Below are positions 1-8,198 of a stretch of DNA of 64,000 nt, piece by piece. Below the pieces are notes generated by a model. The model had not been told where the DNA came from. It was given only the letters and a program-made list of their open reading frames with translations, and did no database searches. Source of the stretch: Pedobacter glucosidilyticus DSM 23534 (lineage in GTDB: Bacteria; Bacteroidota; Bacteroidia; Sphingobacteriales; Sphingobacteriaceae); NCBI RefSeq assembly GCF_000425145.1, contig NZ_KE384311.1, positions 186,001 to 250,000 on the forward strand, written 5' to 3'. The position numbers and the translations under genes were made by a program. The stretch's first letter is position 1. Each line of letters starts with the position of its first letter.

Positions 1-2
1 CT

Positions 3-71
3 TCAACACAGTTTGAAAGCATCACCCTAAAACCTAAAAACTGGGATAATGATGAAGATCCTCCGTTTTAA
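3..71 (+). CDS. C-terminal end of an unidentified gene (5' part outside window)
   Basis: A frame open from the left edge encodes 22 residues rich in Asp, Asn, Lys and Pro, ending in DNDEDPPF and a TAA stop at 69-71. The acidic, Pro-containing end looks like a natural C-terminus, and it converges tail to tail with the minus-strand chromate transporter, overlapping its stop by a few bases. Too little is visible to name the product. A chance open stretch of this length is possible, so confidence is limited. Confidence 0.45.
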   Translation, partial: STQFESITLKPKNWDNDEDPPF

Positions 72-1291
72 CTTAATAATAAAGGAATACAACCTAAAAG
101 AACCCCAGCTAATATCAAGTATGGGGTTTTTATTTTAGTAAATTGTAACAATAAAAAGGTTGACAAAACAATCATTAAAGAGGTATAGCTTGTACCAATA
201 GGAATAATTAAAAGGATAAAGGCAGCAACCATAAAACCTACGCCAACGGCGTTTATGCCTGATAAGGATTTTTTAATTCGGGTAATTTTTTTCAAATCAT
301 CCCAAAAGGGAACTATAAATAAAATCAGGATGATTCCTGGTAAATTGATGCCTAAAACAGCTATAAAAGCCCCCATCATTTGCCCTGTTATACCGTAACC
401 ATTGTTAGCTAATGTCATGGCCCCAAGAAAAGAAGTGAAAGAAAAAGTGGGTCCGGGTAAACCCTGCTGAATAGCAAAACCACTTAGAAATTCATTACTG
501 GTTAAATAATGTTTCATCTCCACAAACTCGGTATACATTAAAGGAACAAGAACATTTCCACCTCCAAAAATTAGTATGCCGTTTCTGTAAAAGTTCTCAA
601 ATAACCTTACAGGTAAGCTAAAAGGCGATGTTCTGTTGATAGTAGCTCCTAATAAACCAAAGAAAAGTAATACCCCAATAAAGTAGATTACTTTTTTAAT
701 ATTGATATTAGAAAAGAGCCTTACCCTCAATTCATTCTCTTCCTTTTTTGTTTCTGTGGCTGATGTAATGATCCCTCCTATCAAAATCATGATAGGAAAA
801 GCGTAGGCATTTTTTAGGATAAGCGAACAAATAACAGCACCTATGGTTAAAGCGGCTGTAACTTTAGATTTGATGATTTTTTTACCAAAAGAATAAGCTG
901 CAAAGGCAACTATCCCTAAAGCTATAGGTTGTATATATTGATTGATATTAACAAATGCTTGGCTTAAAGATAAATTCTTGTAGCTGATAGCCAGAAAACA
1001 CATGATTCCGGCAGAAGGTAATGCCCAAATAAAAAATGTAAGAATAGCTAGATAGTATCCCCCTACTTTATAAGCTATCCCAATAAGGGTTTGGGTTGAG
1101 GCAGGCCCAGGTAAAATCTGAGAAAGAGAATACAGCTCTAACAATTCCTCTTCTGTGAGGTAAGCTCTTTTAAGTACAAATTCTTTTAAAAGGATAGCTA
1201 TATGCGCTTGCGGGCCACCAAAAGAGGTGAGCATAAAACCTATTACATCTCTTAAAAAAATAATGTGTCTTTTTCTCAAAATATCAATCAA
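68..1291 (-). CDS. chrA: Chromate transporter, CHR family, two-domain form
   Basis: Inner-membrane transporter of the CHR superfamily, whose characterised members export chromate. The 407-residue protein has two homologous halves. The first has SFGGPQAHIAIL near residue 23 and a LPGPAS motif near 60. The second has IFGGGNVLVPLMYTEF and QQGLPGPTFSF near residues 240-275. About ten hydrophobic segments follow the usual CHR pattern. The start is TTG, because the next Met lies inside the first conserved motif. It overlaps the stop of the upstream TPR gene by 8 bp, which suggests translational coupling. Family membership is clear from the motifs; chromate as the real substrate is inferred from family members. 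Confidence 0.9.
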   Translation of the reverse strand: MIDILRKRHIIFLRDVIGFMLTSFGGPQAHIAILLKEFVLKRAYLTEEELLELYSLSQILPGPASTQTLIGIAYKVGGYYLAILTFFIWALPSAGIMCFLAISYKNLSLSQAFVNINQYIQPIALGIVAFAAYSFGKKIIKSKVTAALTIGAVICSLILKNAYAFPIMILIGGIITSATETKKEENELRVRLFSNINIKKVIYFIGVLLFFGLLGATINRTSPFSLPVRLFENFYRNGILIFGGGNVLVPLMYTEFVEMKHYLTSNEFLSGFAIQQGLPGPTFSFTSFLGAMTLANNGYGITGQMMGAFIAVLGINLPGIILILFIVPFWDDLKKITRIKKSLSGINAVGVGFMVAAFILLIIPIGTSYTSLMIVLSTFLLLQFTKIKTPYLILAGVLLGCIPLLLS

Positions 1292-1613
1292 ACAATTCGT
1301 CTTGTAAATTATTATACACGCCTAAAAGTTCGTTTAAAGCGTGTTGGTCTTTAATTTTTCTAGCTACCTGTATACCTTTCTCATAAGTTTTAAGCGCTTC
1401 TTCTTTTTGATTTAGACTTTCATAAAGCTTACCTAAATGATAGTAAGTTCCTACATAATCTTCGTGGTTGTTCACCAAATCAAGGTAAAACTTTAAAGCT
1501 AAATCTTCGTTATTTAGCCTAACATATTCTGTTGCCAATGCGTATTTTAGAAAGGGATCATTGGGCTCATTGTTAAAGAATTCTAATAATCGTTCTAATC
1601 TGTTTATTGGCAT
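1284..1613 (-). CDS. Small tetratricopeptide repeat protein
   Basis: A 109-residue soluble protein made almost entirely of TPR-type helical hairpins. Visible repeats include a segment around residues 20-50 (FLKYALATEYVRLNNEDLAL) and one around 55-85 (GTYYHLGKLYESLNQKEEAL), the latter with the classic TPR spacing of G, Y, A/L residues. No signal peptide is seen. TPR proteins act as protein-protein scaffolds; the partner is unknown. The ATG start is the first gene of a two-gene minus-strand unit whose second member is the chromate transporter, with an 8-bp overlap. A functional link to chromate transport is inferred only from this coupling. Confidence 0.8.
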   Translation of the reverse strand: MPINRLERLLEFFNNEPNDPFLKYALATEYVRLNNEDLALKFYLDLVNNHEDYVGTYYHLGKLYESLNQKEEALKTYEKGIQVARKIKDQHALNELLGVYNNLQDELFD

Positions 1614-1734
1614 GATAGAATTTGGCTTAATTCATTAAATTTGTTTTAAGAGGTGATAAAACTACATATAGTTTTGAAATCATCATACGCTAAAAATATA
1701 AAATCAATTATCTACACCAAAATAAATAAGAAAG

Positions 1735-2472
1735 ATGAAAATACTAGTTTGTATAAGTCATGTACCCGATACCACTACAAAAGTAACTTTTAGTGATAAC
1801 GATACACAGTTTAACCAGAACGGGGTTCAATTTATTTTAAATCCTTATGATGAAATTGCTTTAGCCAGAGCTATAGAATTAACAGATAACGGTGCAGGAA
1901 CCGTTACCGTTATACACGTTGGTGATGCTTCTACCGAACCCACCATCAGAAAAGCTTTAGCTATTGGTGCCCATGATGCAGTAAGGGTAAATGCCACGCC
2001 AAGCGATGCTTTTTTTGTAGCCACACAAATTGCTGCTTACGCTAAAGATCAAAATTTTGATTTAATCTTGGCAGGAAGAGAATCTATAGATTATAATGGT
2101 GCAAAAGTTCCAGCGATGCTAGCAGAGATACTAGATATTCCATCAGTATCTATCATTAAAAAATTAAGTGTTGAGGGCAATCAAGGTATTGTAGAGAGAG
2201 AAATTGAAGGCGGTAAAGAAGTATTAGCTATCCCCTTCCCTTTTGTAGCCGGTACAGCCGAAGGTGTTGCAGAATGGAAAATCCCTAACATGAGAGGTAT
2301 CATGTCTGCCAGAACAAAACCTTTACAAGTTTTAGAGCCTGTTGAGGTACAAACTTCTTCTAAAATTGTAAAATTTGAGACACCAGCGCCTCGCGGACAA
2401 GTTACCTTGATTGATGCCTCAGAGCCGCAGAAATTGGTAGACTTACTACACGCAGAAGCTAAAGTTATTTAA
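1735..2472 (+). CDS. etfB: Electron transfer flavoprotein beta subunit
   Basis: Small subunit of the heterodimeric electron transfer flavoprotein, which passes electrons from acyl-CoA and other dehydrogenases to ETF-quinone oxidoreductase in the cytoplasm. The 245-residue length is normal. The N-terminal KILVCISHVPDTT and the AGRESIDYNGAKVPAML segment near residues 117-134 are typical of the AMP-binding beta subunit. The alpha subunit follows after 28 bp, so the two are co-transcribed. An ATG start sits about 120 bp downstream of the divergent TPR gene start, and the shared intergenic region probably carries both promoters. Confidence 0.96.
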   Translation: MKILVCISHVPDTTTKVTFSDNDTQFNQNGVQFILNPYDEIALARAIELTDNGAGTVTVIHVGDASTEPTIRKALAIGAHDAVRVNATPSDAFFVATQIAAYAKDQNFDLILAGRESIDYNGAKVPAMLAEILDIPSVSIIKKLSVEGNQGIVEREIEGGKEVLAIPFPFVAGTAEGVAEWKIPNMRGIMSARTKPLQVLEPVEVQTSSKIVKFETPAPRGQVTLIDASEPQKLVDLLHAEAKVI

Positions 2473-2500
2473 TCTATCCACTAAAAAAAATTAAGAAAAG

Positions 2501-3478
2501 ATGTCAGTTCTAGTATATGTAGAAAATGCAGAAGGCAAATTCAAAAAATCAATTTTTGAAGCCGTATCTTATGCAAAAGCAATTGCAGACCAATTAAATA
2601 CCAGCTTAACAGCTGTTTCTATAGGTAATGTTGCCCAAGATGAGTTACAAAAATTGGGTAATTATGGTGCTGCAAAAATTTTAAATGTAAATCAGGATGC
2701 TTTAAAAAGCTTTATCAACCAAGCTTATGCCTCGGTTATTGCTGAGGCAGCAGAAAAAACTGCTGCTTCTGTGGTGGTTTTATCTAATTCTTTCTCCGGA
2801 AAAGGCTTAGCCCCTCGTATAGCTGTAAAATTAAATGCGGGTTTGGTAGATGGTGCTATTTCTTTGCCAGAGCTAAACGATGGTAAGTTTATCGTTAAAA
2901 AAACAGCTTTCTCCAATAAAGCTTTCGCTTATGTAGAGCTTCATGCCGATAAAAAAGTTATTTCGCTAACTCCAAACTCCTATAAAATTGTAGAAACAGG
3001 AAGTCAGGCTGTTATAGAAGACTTTGCGGCTACAGTTAAACCAACAGACTTAACTGCTTTAATTAAGGATATTGTGAGAGCAACAGATAAAGTTTCTTTA
3101 CCTGATGCCGAGTTGGTAGTTTCTGCCGGTAGAGGATTAAAAGGACCTGAAAATTGGGGTATGGTTGAAGAATTGGCTAATCTTTTAGGTGCTGCTACAG
3201 CTTGTTCTAAACCTGTTTCTGATGCGGATTGGAGACCACATTCTGAACACGTTGGACAAACTGGAATAGCTATTAGTCCTAATTTATATATAGCTATTGG
3301 TATTTCTGGAGCTATACAACACCTAGCCGGAGTATCATCATCAAAAGTTATTGTGGTGATTAACAAAGACCCAGAAGCACCATTTTTCAAAGTTGCAGAT
3401 TATGGCATAGTTGGTGATGCTTTTGAAATTGTACCAAAATTGATTGAAGAGCTTAAATCTTTCAAAGCAAATAACTAG
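2501..3478 (+). CDS. etfA: Electron transfer flavoprotein alpha subunit
   Basis: FAD-binding large subunit of ETF, partner of the preceding gene. The C-terminal FAD domain is evident: SAGRGLKGPENWGMVEEL near residue 208, HVGQTGIAISPNLYIAIGIS near 250, and VINKDPEAPFFKVADYGIVG near 287. These contact the flavin in characterised ETFs. The length of 325 residues is slightly larger than the usual 310-320. A purine-rich leader (ttaagaaaag) precedes the ATG. The gene ends 14 bp before a bifunctional-nuclease-family gene that is probably in the same transcript. Confidence 0.96.
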   Translation: MSVLVYVENAEGKFKKSIFEAVSYAKAIADQLNTSLTAVSIGNVAQDELQKLGNYGAAKILNVNQDALKSFINQAYASVIAEAAEKTAASVVVLSNSFSGKGLAPRIAVKLNAGLVDGAISLPELNDGKFIVKKTAFSNKAFAYVELHADKKVISLTPNSYKIVETGSQAVIEDFAATVKPTDLTALIKDIVRATDKVSLPDAELVVSAGRGLKGPENWGMVEELANLLGAATACSKPVSDADWRPHSEHVGQTGIAISPNLYIAIGISGAIQHLAGVSSSKVIVVINKDPEAPFFKVADYGIVGDAFEIVPKLIEELKSFKANN

Positions 3479-3492
3479 GTTTGTCTAATTAA

Positions 3493-4113
3493 ATGAAAAA
3501 ATTAAAATTAGATATCATAGGATTATCCTATAGTCAAACTCAATCCGGGGCTTATGCCCTGGTATTGGGCGAGGTTAATGGAAGAAGAAGACTACCCATC
3601 ATTATAGGTGGATTTGAAGCTCAGGCTATTGCTATAGAAATTGAAAAAATGACCCCTAGTCGTCCGTTAACGCATGATTTATTCAAATCTTTTGCGGATG
3701 CTTATCATATCAATATTCAAGAAGTTATTATTTATAACCTGGTTGAAGGTATTTTTTACGCTAAACTTATCTGTAATGATGGTAAAAAAACTTTAGAAAT
3801 TGATGCTAGAACGTCAGATGCAATCGCCCTAGCGGTAAGGTTTGAATGCCCCATTTATACTTATGAATTTATATTAGCATCGGCAGGAATTGTTATTGAA
3901 GGTAACGACTTTTTGTTTTTAGACAATATAGAACCCGTTGCAGAAGACGGTCCTTTAACCACTGTCACTAGCAGTTCTTCTAGTTCTGGCGATAAATTTT
4001 CTGGTTTTTCTAATGAAGAATTGCAAACTAAACTTCAGGAAGCTTTGGCCGAAGAAGCTTATGAAAAAGCAGCTAAAATTAGAGATGAATTAAATAAAAG
4101 AAAATCATCATAA
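3493..4113 (+). CDS. Bifunctional nuclease family protein (DUF151) with C-terminal UVR motif
   Basis: A 206-residue cytoplasmic protein. Residues 1-135 match the DUF151/BFN fold (LPIIIGGFEAQAIAIEIE, then ARTSDAIALAVRFECPIY). The last 40 residues form a UVR-type helical hairpin (LQTKLQEALAEEAYEKAAKI), as in UvrB/UvrC/McsA partner-binding motifs. DUF151 plus UVR is common in Bacteroidota. BFN members have been reported to have nuclease activity, but the role here is not known. A Ser-rich linker near residues 155-165 joins the parts. It sits 14 bp after etfA and 35 bp before the nucleoside transporter, so it is likely in that operon. Confidence 0.88.
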   Translation: MKKLKLDIIGLSYSQTQSGAYALVLGEVNGRRRLPIIIGGFEAQAIAIEIEKMTPSRPLTHDLFKSFADAYHINIQEVIIYNLVEGIFYAKLICNDGKKTLEIDARTSDAIALAVRFECPIYTYEFILASAGIVIEGNDFLFLDNIEPVAEDGPLTTVTSSSSSSGDKFSGFSNEELQTKLQEALAEEAYEKAAKIRDELNKRKSS

Positions 4114-4148
4114 TTTTTTTATCTTCATTGCCACACTAATTAACTTTT

Positions 4149-5450
4149 ATGAGTCCGATTCTGGAAAATGTTTTAAGGGGTTTGCTAGGCGTAGTGATTA
4201 TCCTCTTCATTGCTATCGCATTTAGCAGCTCAAGAAAATCTATCAGCTGGAAAATTGTTTCTGCTGGCCTGCTCATCCAAATTATTTTTGCATTAGGGGT
4301 TTTAAAGGTTCCTTTTATAAGATCTTTTTTTGACTCTGTTGCCAGTGTTTTTGTGGTTATACTAGACTTCACAAAAGAAGGATCGCTTTTTTTATTCGGA
4401 GATTTAATAGGTAACACTAAAAGTTTTGGATACATCTTTGCTTTTCAGGTCTTACCAACAGTTATTTTTTTCTCTGCCTTAACTTCTCTACTTTATTATT
4501 TGGGCATTTTACAAAAAATAGTTTACGTTTTTGCTTGGGTGGTATCCAGATTTATGAAGCTCTCGGGAGCTGAAAGTTTAGCTTCTGCTGGTAATATTTT
4601 TCTGGGGCAAACAGAAGCTCCTTTATTGGTTAAGCCATATATAGAAAAAATGACAAAATCCGAATTGTTATGTCTGATGATTGGAGGCATGGCAACTATT
4701 GCAGGTGGGGTTTTGGCTGCTTATGTAGGCTTTTTAGGAGGAGAATCTAAAGAAGCGCAGCAAGAATTTGCAACACATTTATTATGCGCATCTGTTATGT
4801 CTTCTCCAGCTGCCATTCTAATTTCTAAAATATTATTACCTGAAAAAGAAGAGGTAAATAAAGATTTAAAAATATCGGATGAAAAGAACGGTTCTAATGT
4901 GTTAGAAGCTATAGCTATTGGTACCACAGATGGTTTAAAGCTTGCTGTAAATGTTGGCGCTATGTTATTGGTTTTTACTGCACTGATGGCCTTGCTTAAC
5001 TATATTTGTTTTCATTTTATTGGTAGTTTTTTTAATATCAATGATATGATTAAAGCTAGCAGTGGTGGAAAATATGATGGTTTAAGTTTGCAATATATGC
5101 TAGGTTATATTTTCGCACCTTTAGCTTGGGTAATTGGTGTTGATAGCCAGAACATGACAAATGTTGGGCAGCTTTTAGGAGAAAAAACCATTTTAAATGA
5201 ATTTTATGCTTACGCTTCTTTAGCTAAGTTAAAGGCTTCTGGTATCATGACAGATCCTAGATCTATCATCATTACTACTTATGCTTTATGTGGCTTTGCT
5301 AATTTCGCATCTATTGGTATTCAAATAGGTGGTATTGGTTCTTTAGCTCCCGGACAAAGAAGTAATTTGTCTAAACTAGGATTAAAAGCATTACTAGGTG
5401 GTACTTTAGCCTGTTTACTTACAGCAGCTATAGTAAGTATGATTATATAA
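4149..5450 (+). CDS. Concentrative nucleoside transporter, NupC/CNT family
   Basis: Inner-membrane H+ or Na+ coupled nucleoside importer of the CNT family. The 433-residue protein has eight or more hydrophobic helices and the family landmarks: FAFQVLPTVIFFSAL near residue 97, the substrate-site segment NIFLGQTEAPLLVKPYI near 148, IGGMATIAGGVLAAYVG, SSPAAILISK, and near the end IGIQIGGIGSLAPGQRSNL. It is the last gene of the etf run and is followed by a strong terminator. Specificity (uridine, purine or other) cannot be read from the sequence. Confidence 0.92.
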   Translation: MSPILENVLRGLLGVVIILFIAIAFSSSRKSISWKIVSAGLLIQIIFALGVLKVPFIRSFFDSVASVFVVILDFTKEGSLFLFGDLIGNTKSFGYIFAFQVLPTVIFFSALTSLLYYLGILQKIVYVFAWVVSRFMKLSGAESLASAGNIFLGQTEAPLLVKPYIEKMTKSELLCLMIGGMATIAGGVLAAYVGFLGGESKEAQQEFATHLLCASVMSSPAAILISKILLPEKEEVNKDLKISDEKNGSNVLEAIAIGTTDGLKLAVNVGAMLLVFTALMALLNYICFHFIGSFFNINDMIKASSGGKYDGLSLQYMLGYIFAPLAWVIGVDSQNMTNVGQLLGEKTILNEFYAYASLAKLKASGIMTDPRSIIITTYALCGFANFASIGIQIGGIGSLAPGQRSNLSKLGLKALLGGTLACLLTAAIVSMII

Positions 5451-5478
5451 AGAAACTTTAAAAGATATATCATCAATA

Positions 5479-5521
5479 GAGGTTGCCTTACAAACGATTT
5501 TGTAAAGTAGCCTCTTTTTTT
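5479..5521 (+). terminator. Hairpin terminator between convergent genes
   Basis: An imperfect 14-bp stem (GAGGTTGCCTTACA against TGTAAAGTAGCCTC) with a 7-8 nt loop is followed by eight T residues. It ends the nupC transcript. The last T residues overlap the end of the minus-strand lipoprotein gene, for which the same hairpin probably also serves. The left arm closely resembles the arm of the hairpin at 61932. Confidence 0.8.
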
Positions 5522-6143
5522 ATTCTGGAATGGAAATGACTATAGGCTTAAAACCTGTGTATTCTACATAAGAATCAAGACCACTTACTCCTACAATCTT
5601 ATCTAAATTAAAAATTAGGGTTTTATTTTTCTCATCAATAAGCAATACATTAAAGTTATGAGCACCAGCTTTAACATCATCATGAGCATTACTTTTAAGT
5701 GCTAATGTTGATAATGGATTAAAACTGTTTCCAGTATTTTCATGATTATATAAAAACTGCTTGATGTGTAATGTAAAATCTTGAGGTCTTAACTGGTAAA
5801 TATCAACATCTGGCGACGAACTGGCTATACTAGGGCTAATGTTAAACTCTATATAATGTCCTAATGCTCCCTCTCCTACCTCCTTGATTTTGATGATGAT
5901 GTTTGTGCCATTGTTGTGTGCTTTTTCAACAGACAATATCTTAAAGCATTTTTTAACTGATGGAAAATTATTTGCGTATAAGGTTTGTGTGTTTCGCACC
6001 ACTCTTTTTTCCAAGAAAAAATCTCCGTTACATACAAATTCTGGATCTTCTTCTTTACAGGATGATAAAAATATACTTAAAGCTGATATAAATATAAACT
6101 TAAATGTTTTTTTAAGATTAATATTTATCAATTGTTCCTTCAT
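5520..6143 (-). CDS. Lipoprotein of unknown function
   Basis: A 207-residue protein with a basic N-terminus, a hydrophobic segment and a lipobox ending SIFLSSC at about residue 29, so it is predicted to be exported by Sec and lipidated. The mature part is mixed alpha/beta with no recognisable family. It lies alone on the minus strand, converging with nupC. The start could also be a little further downstream, but the proposed Met gives a normal n-region. Function is not assigned. Confidence 0.75.
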   Translation of the reverse strand: MKEQLININLKKTFKFIFISALSIFLSSCKEEDPEFVCNGDFFLEKRVVRNTQTLYANNFPSVKKCFKILSVEKAHNNGTNIIIKIKEVGEGALGHYIEFNISPSIASSSPDVDIYQLRPQDFTLHIKQFLYNHENTGNSFNPLSTLALKSNAHDDVKAGAHNFNVLLIDEKNKTLIFNLDKIVGVSGLDSYVEYTGFKPIVISIPE

Positions 6144-6270
6144 AGTTAAAGCAAAATTAATTAATTTTTTTAACTATCTAATTTTGACTCGGAACATTTT
6201 AATTACGGGTAAAGATGCTTTAATAAAAACGAGACTATACCCAATCCATCAATTGATGCTTTGGGTGAAT

Positions 6271-6311
6271 GGAGTCGAAACTTTATTCCTATTAGATTAC
6301 ATTTCGACTCC
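6271..6311. repeat. Degenerate copy of a GGAGTCGAA palindromic repeat
   Basis: A perfect 10-bp inverted repeat, GGAGTCGAAA and TTTCGACTCC, is separated by 21 bp and followed about 40 bp later by TTTGACAAAT. The better preserved relative at 61958-62032 carries the same GGAGTCGAA arm, the same ACATTTCGACTCC sequence and a closing TGACAAA. The two look like members of one dispersed intergenic palindrome family. The rest of the 229-bp gap (6144-6372) holds only a 12-bp palindrome at 6247-6258 and no gene. Confidence 0.55.
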
Positions 6312-6372
6312 TTGCCAACCGAACAGTTAGGTGTTCAATTTGACAAATAAGCTCTTTGACAATATCAATAAG

Positions 6373-7743
6373 TTATTTGCTTAAATCTGCAAAATGCTTA
6401 AAGAATAAAGGTATGGTTTCTATGCCTTTATAATAGTTATAAATATCATACTTCTCATTAGGAGAATGTAGGTTATCGCTATCTAAGCCAAATCCCATCA
6501 AAACGGTTTTAATATTTAATTCTTGCTCAAACAAAGCTACAATTGGGATACTACCTCCGCCCCTTGTTGGCACAGGTGCCTTACCAAAAGATTCTTCTAT
6601 AGCTTTGAAAGCTGCTTTAAAGGCTACAGAATCAACCGGTGTAACGTAAGGCATACCACCATGGTGAGCCGTTACTTTTACCTTAACAGATTTTGGAGCA
6701 ATACTTTCGAAATGATTTTTGAATAAATCTGATATTCTTTGCCAATCTTGACCAGGAACAAGTCGCATAGATATTTTAGCTTCAGCTTTAGAAGGTAAAA
6801 CTGTTTTAGCACCTGGCCCTGTGTAACCACCCCAAATACCATTTACTTCTAGCGTTGGTCTGGTGCCTGTACGCTCTAAAGTGCTGTAACCTTTTTCTCC
6901 CCAAACATCATCAACAGCTAAATCTTTTTTGTATTCTTCTAAATCAAAAGGAGCTGCATTTAAAGCTTTCTTTTCATCATCAGATAATTCTATAACACCA
7001 TCATAAAAACCGGGTATGGTAACATGATTGTTTTCATCGTGTAAAGAAGCAATCATTTGGCAAAGGATTGTTGCGGGGTTCGCAACAGCACCTCCATAAA
7101 CACCAGAGTGTAAATCTCGGTTAGGTCCAACAACCTCAACCTCCATGTAGGCTAAACCTCTTAACCCTGTTTCCAGAGATGGGTTTTCCATGCTAATCAT
7201 AGAAGTATCAGAAATAAGCACTACGTCGGCTTGTAATCTGGCTTTATTATCTTTTACAAATTGTCCTAAATTATCAGAACCTACTTCTTCCTCCCCTTCA
7301 ATCATAAATTTGATATTGCAAGGAAGTTGTTGGGTGTTCATCATCGTTTCAAATGCTTTGATGTGCATATAAAACTGACCTTTATCATCGCAAGCGCCAC
7401 GGGCATATATTTTACCGTCACGTACCGTTGGTTCAAAAGGAGGTGTTTCCCAAAGCTCTAAAGGGTCTGGAGGCTGAACATCATAATGCCCGTAAACTAG
7501 AACTGTAGGCAAACTGCTATCAATAAGCTTTTCGCCATAAACAATAGGATAACCTGTCGTAGGACAAACTTCTACCAAATCAGCACCAGCTTCAGCTAGT
7601 TTAGAAGCTACAAATTCAGCCGTTTTTAATACATCACCTTTGTATTTAGGGTCTGCACTTACTGATGGAAATCTTAATAATGCAAATAACTCCTCCAAAA
7701 AACGAGGTTTATGTTGCTCTATATATTCTTTTATCTCTTGCAT
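6373..7743 (-). CDS. M20 family metallopeptidase (dipeptidase)
   Basis: Cytoplasmic zinc peptidase of the M20/CNDP-like group, which cleaves dipeptides and similar substrates. From the preferred ATG the protein has 456 residues. Metal and catalytic residues are visible: H86 and D88 in VLVYGHYDVQPPDP, the bridging Asp in YARGACDDKGQ near 119, and the catalytic Glu in MIEGEEEVGS near 151. A lid-domain His lies in LHSGVYGG and a late His in LHSPNEKYDI. A TTG 18 bp upstream would add six residues, but the ATG at 7741-7743 gives the usual N-terminus. It stands alone, with a hairpin separating it from the upstream small lipoprotein gene. Confidence 0.92.
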   Translation of the reverse strand: MQEIKEYIEQHKPRFLEELFALLRFPSVSADPKYKGDVLKTAEFVASKLAEAGADLVEVCPTTGYPIVYGEKLIDSSLPTVLVYGHYDVQPPDPLELWETPPFEPTVRDGKIYARGACDDKGQFYMHIKAFETMMNTQQLPCNIKFMIEGEEEVGSDNLGQFVKDNKARLQADVVLISDTSMISMENPSLETGLRGLAYMEVEVVGPNRDLHSGVYGGAVANPATILCQMIASLHDENNHVTIPGFYDGVIELSDDEKKALNAAPFDLEEYKKDLAVDDVWGEKGYSTLERTGTRPTLEVNGIWGGYTGPGAKTVLPSKAEAKISMRLVPGQDWQRISDLFKNHFESIAPKSVKVKVTAHHGGMPYVTPVDSVAFKAAFKAIEESFGKAPVPTRGGGSIPIVALFEQELNIKTVLMGFGLDSDNLHSPNEKYDIYNYYKGIETIPLFFKHFADLSK

Positions 7744-7802
7744 AAAATTGCTTTTATGCAAATATAAGATTATCTGAATATGATGATTTGGAGATGTAAA
7801 TT

Positions 7803-7842
7803 ATAAAGGGAATTGTTACAAGATTTTGGCAATTCCCTTTAT
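7803..7842 (-). terminator. Perfect 13-bp hairpin, probable terminator
   Basis: ATAAAGGGAATTG pairs perfectly with CAATTCCCTTTAT around a 14-nt loop, just after the stop of the 48-residue lipoprotein gene and before the dipeptidase start. On the minus strand the 3' side continues into an AT-rich stretch with short T runs. It most likely terminates the small gene, although an attenuator or mRNA-stability role for the dipeptidase leader is possible. Confidence 0.6.
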
Positions 7843-7853
7843 GGTATGGGGTA

Positions 7854-8000
7854 TTATTCTCCGTAAGTAGTTGTAAGTTTTGTTGCTCCATGCATTATCA
7901 TAGGCTTTTCTGCTTTGCTTTCTATCTTGATGTCATCTTTTTTGCATGAAGTTGCGAAAATCGTTAAAGACGCAACAAAAAGTAAGAATAATTTCTTCAT
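7854..8000 (-). CDS. Small lipoprotein, 48 residues
   Basis: A short gene reading MKKLFLLFVASLTIFATSC followed by a Lys/Asp-rich tail that ends TTTYGE. The Lys-Lys n-region, hydrophobic h-region and lipobox FATSC (Cys at residue 19) make a textbook lipoprotein signal, leaving a mature peptide of about 30 residues. The start is ATG and a perfect hairpin follows the stop. Small lipoproteins of this kind are common in Bacteroidota and rarely have a known role. Confidence rests on the signal peptide, the clean stop and the terminator. Confidence 0.7.
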   Translation of the reverse strand: MKKLFLLFVASLTIFATSCKKDDIKIESKAEKPMIMHGATKLTTTYGE

Positions 8001-8198
8001 AATTTCTATATTTAAATGTTAATAATATTTAAATATATATACTTGTGTTTAATACAAGAAATAAAATTTAACTTTTATAATATTTTATTATTTAATTAAT
8101 TAATTGTTTTTATTTAAAAACAAATTATGTTTTTTTTTACTGTTGTAAAAAAAATTTAATTTTTATAGATACATTTACTTTTCAACTAATTGTACTTA

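Noticed and set aside
5884-6330. 148-codon plus-strand frame
   Set aside because: It is antisense to the lipoprotein gene and runs through the palindromic repeat; no protein features.
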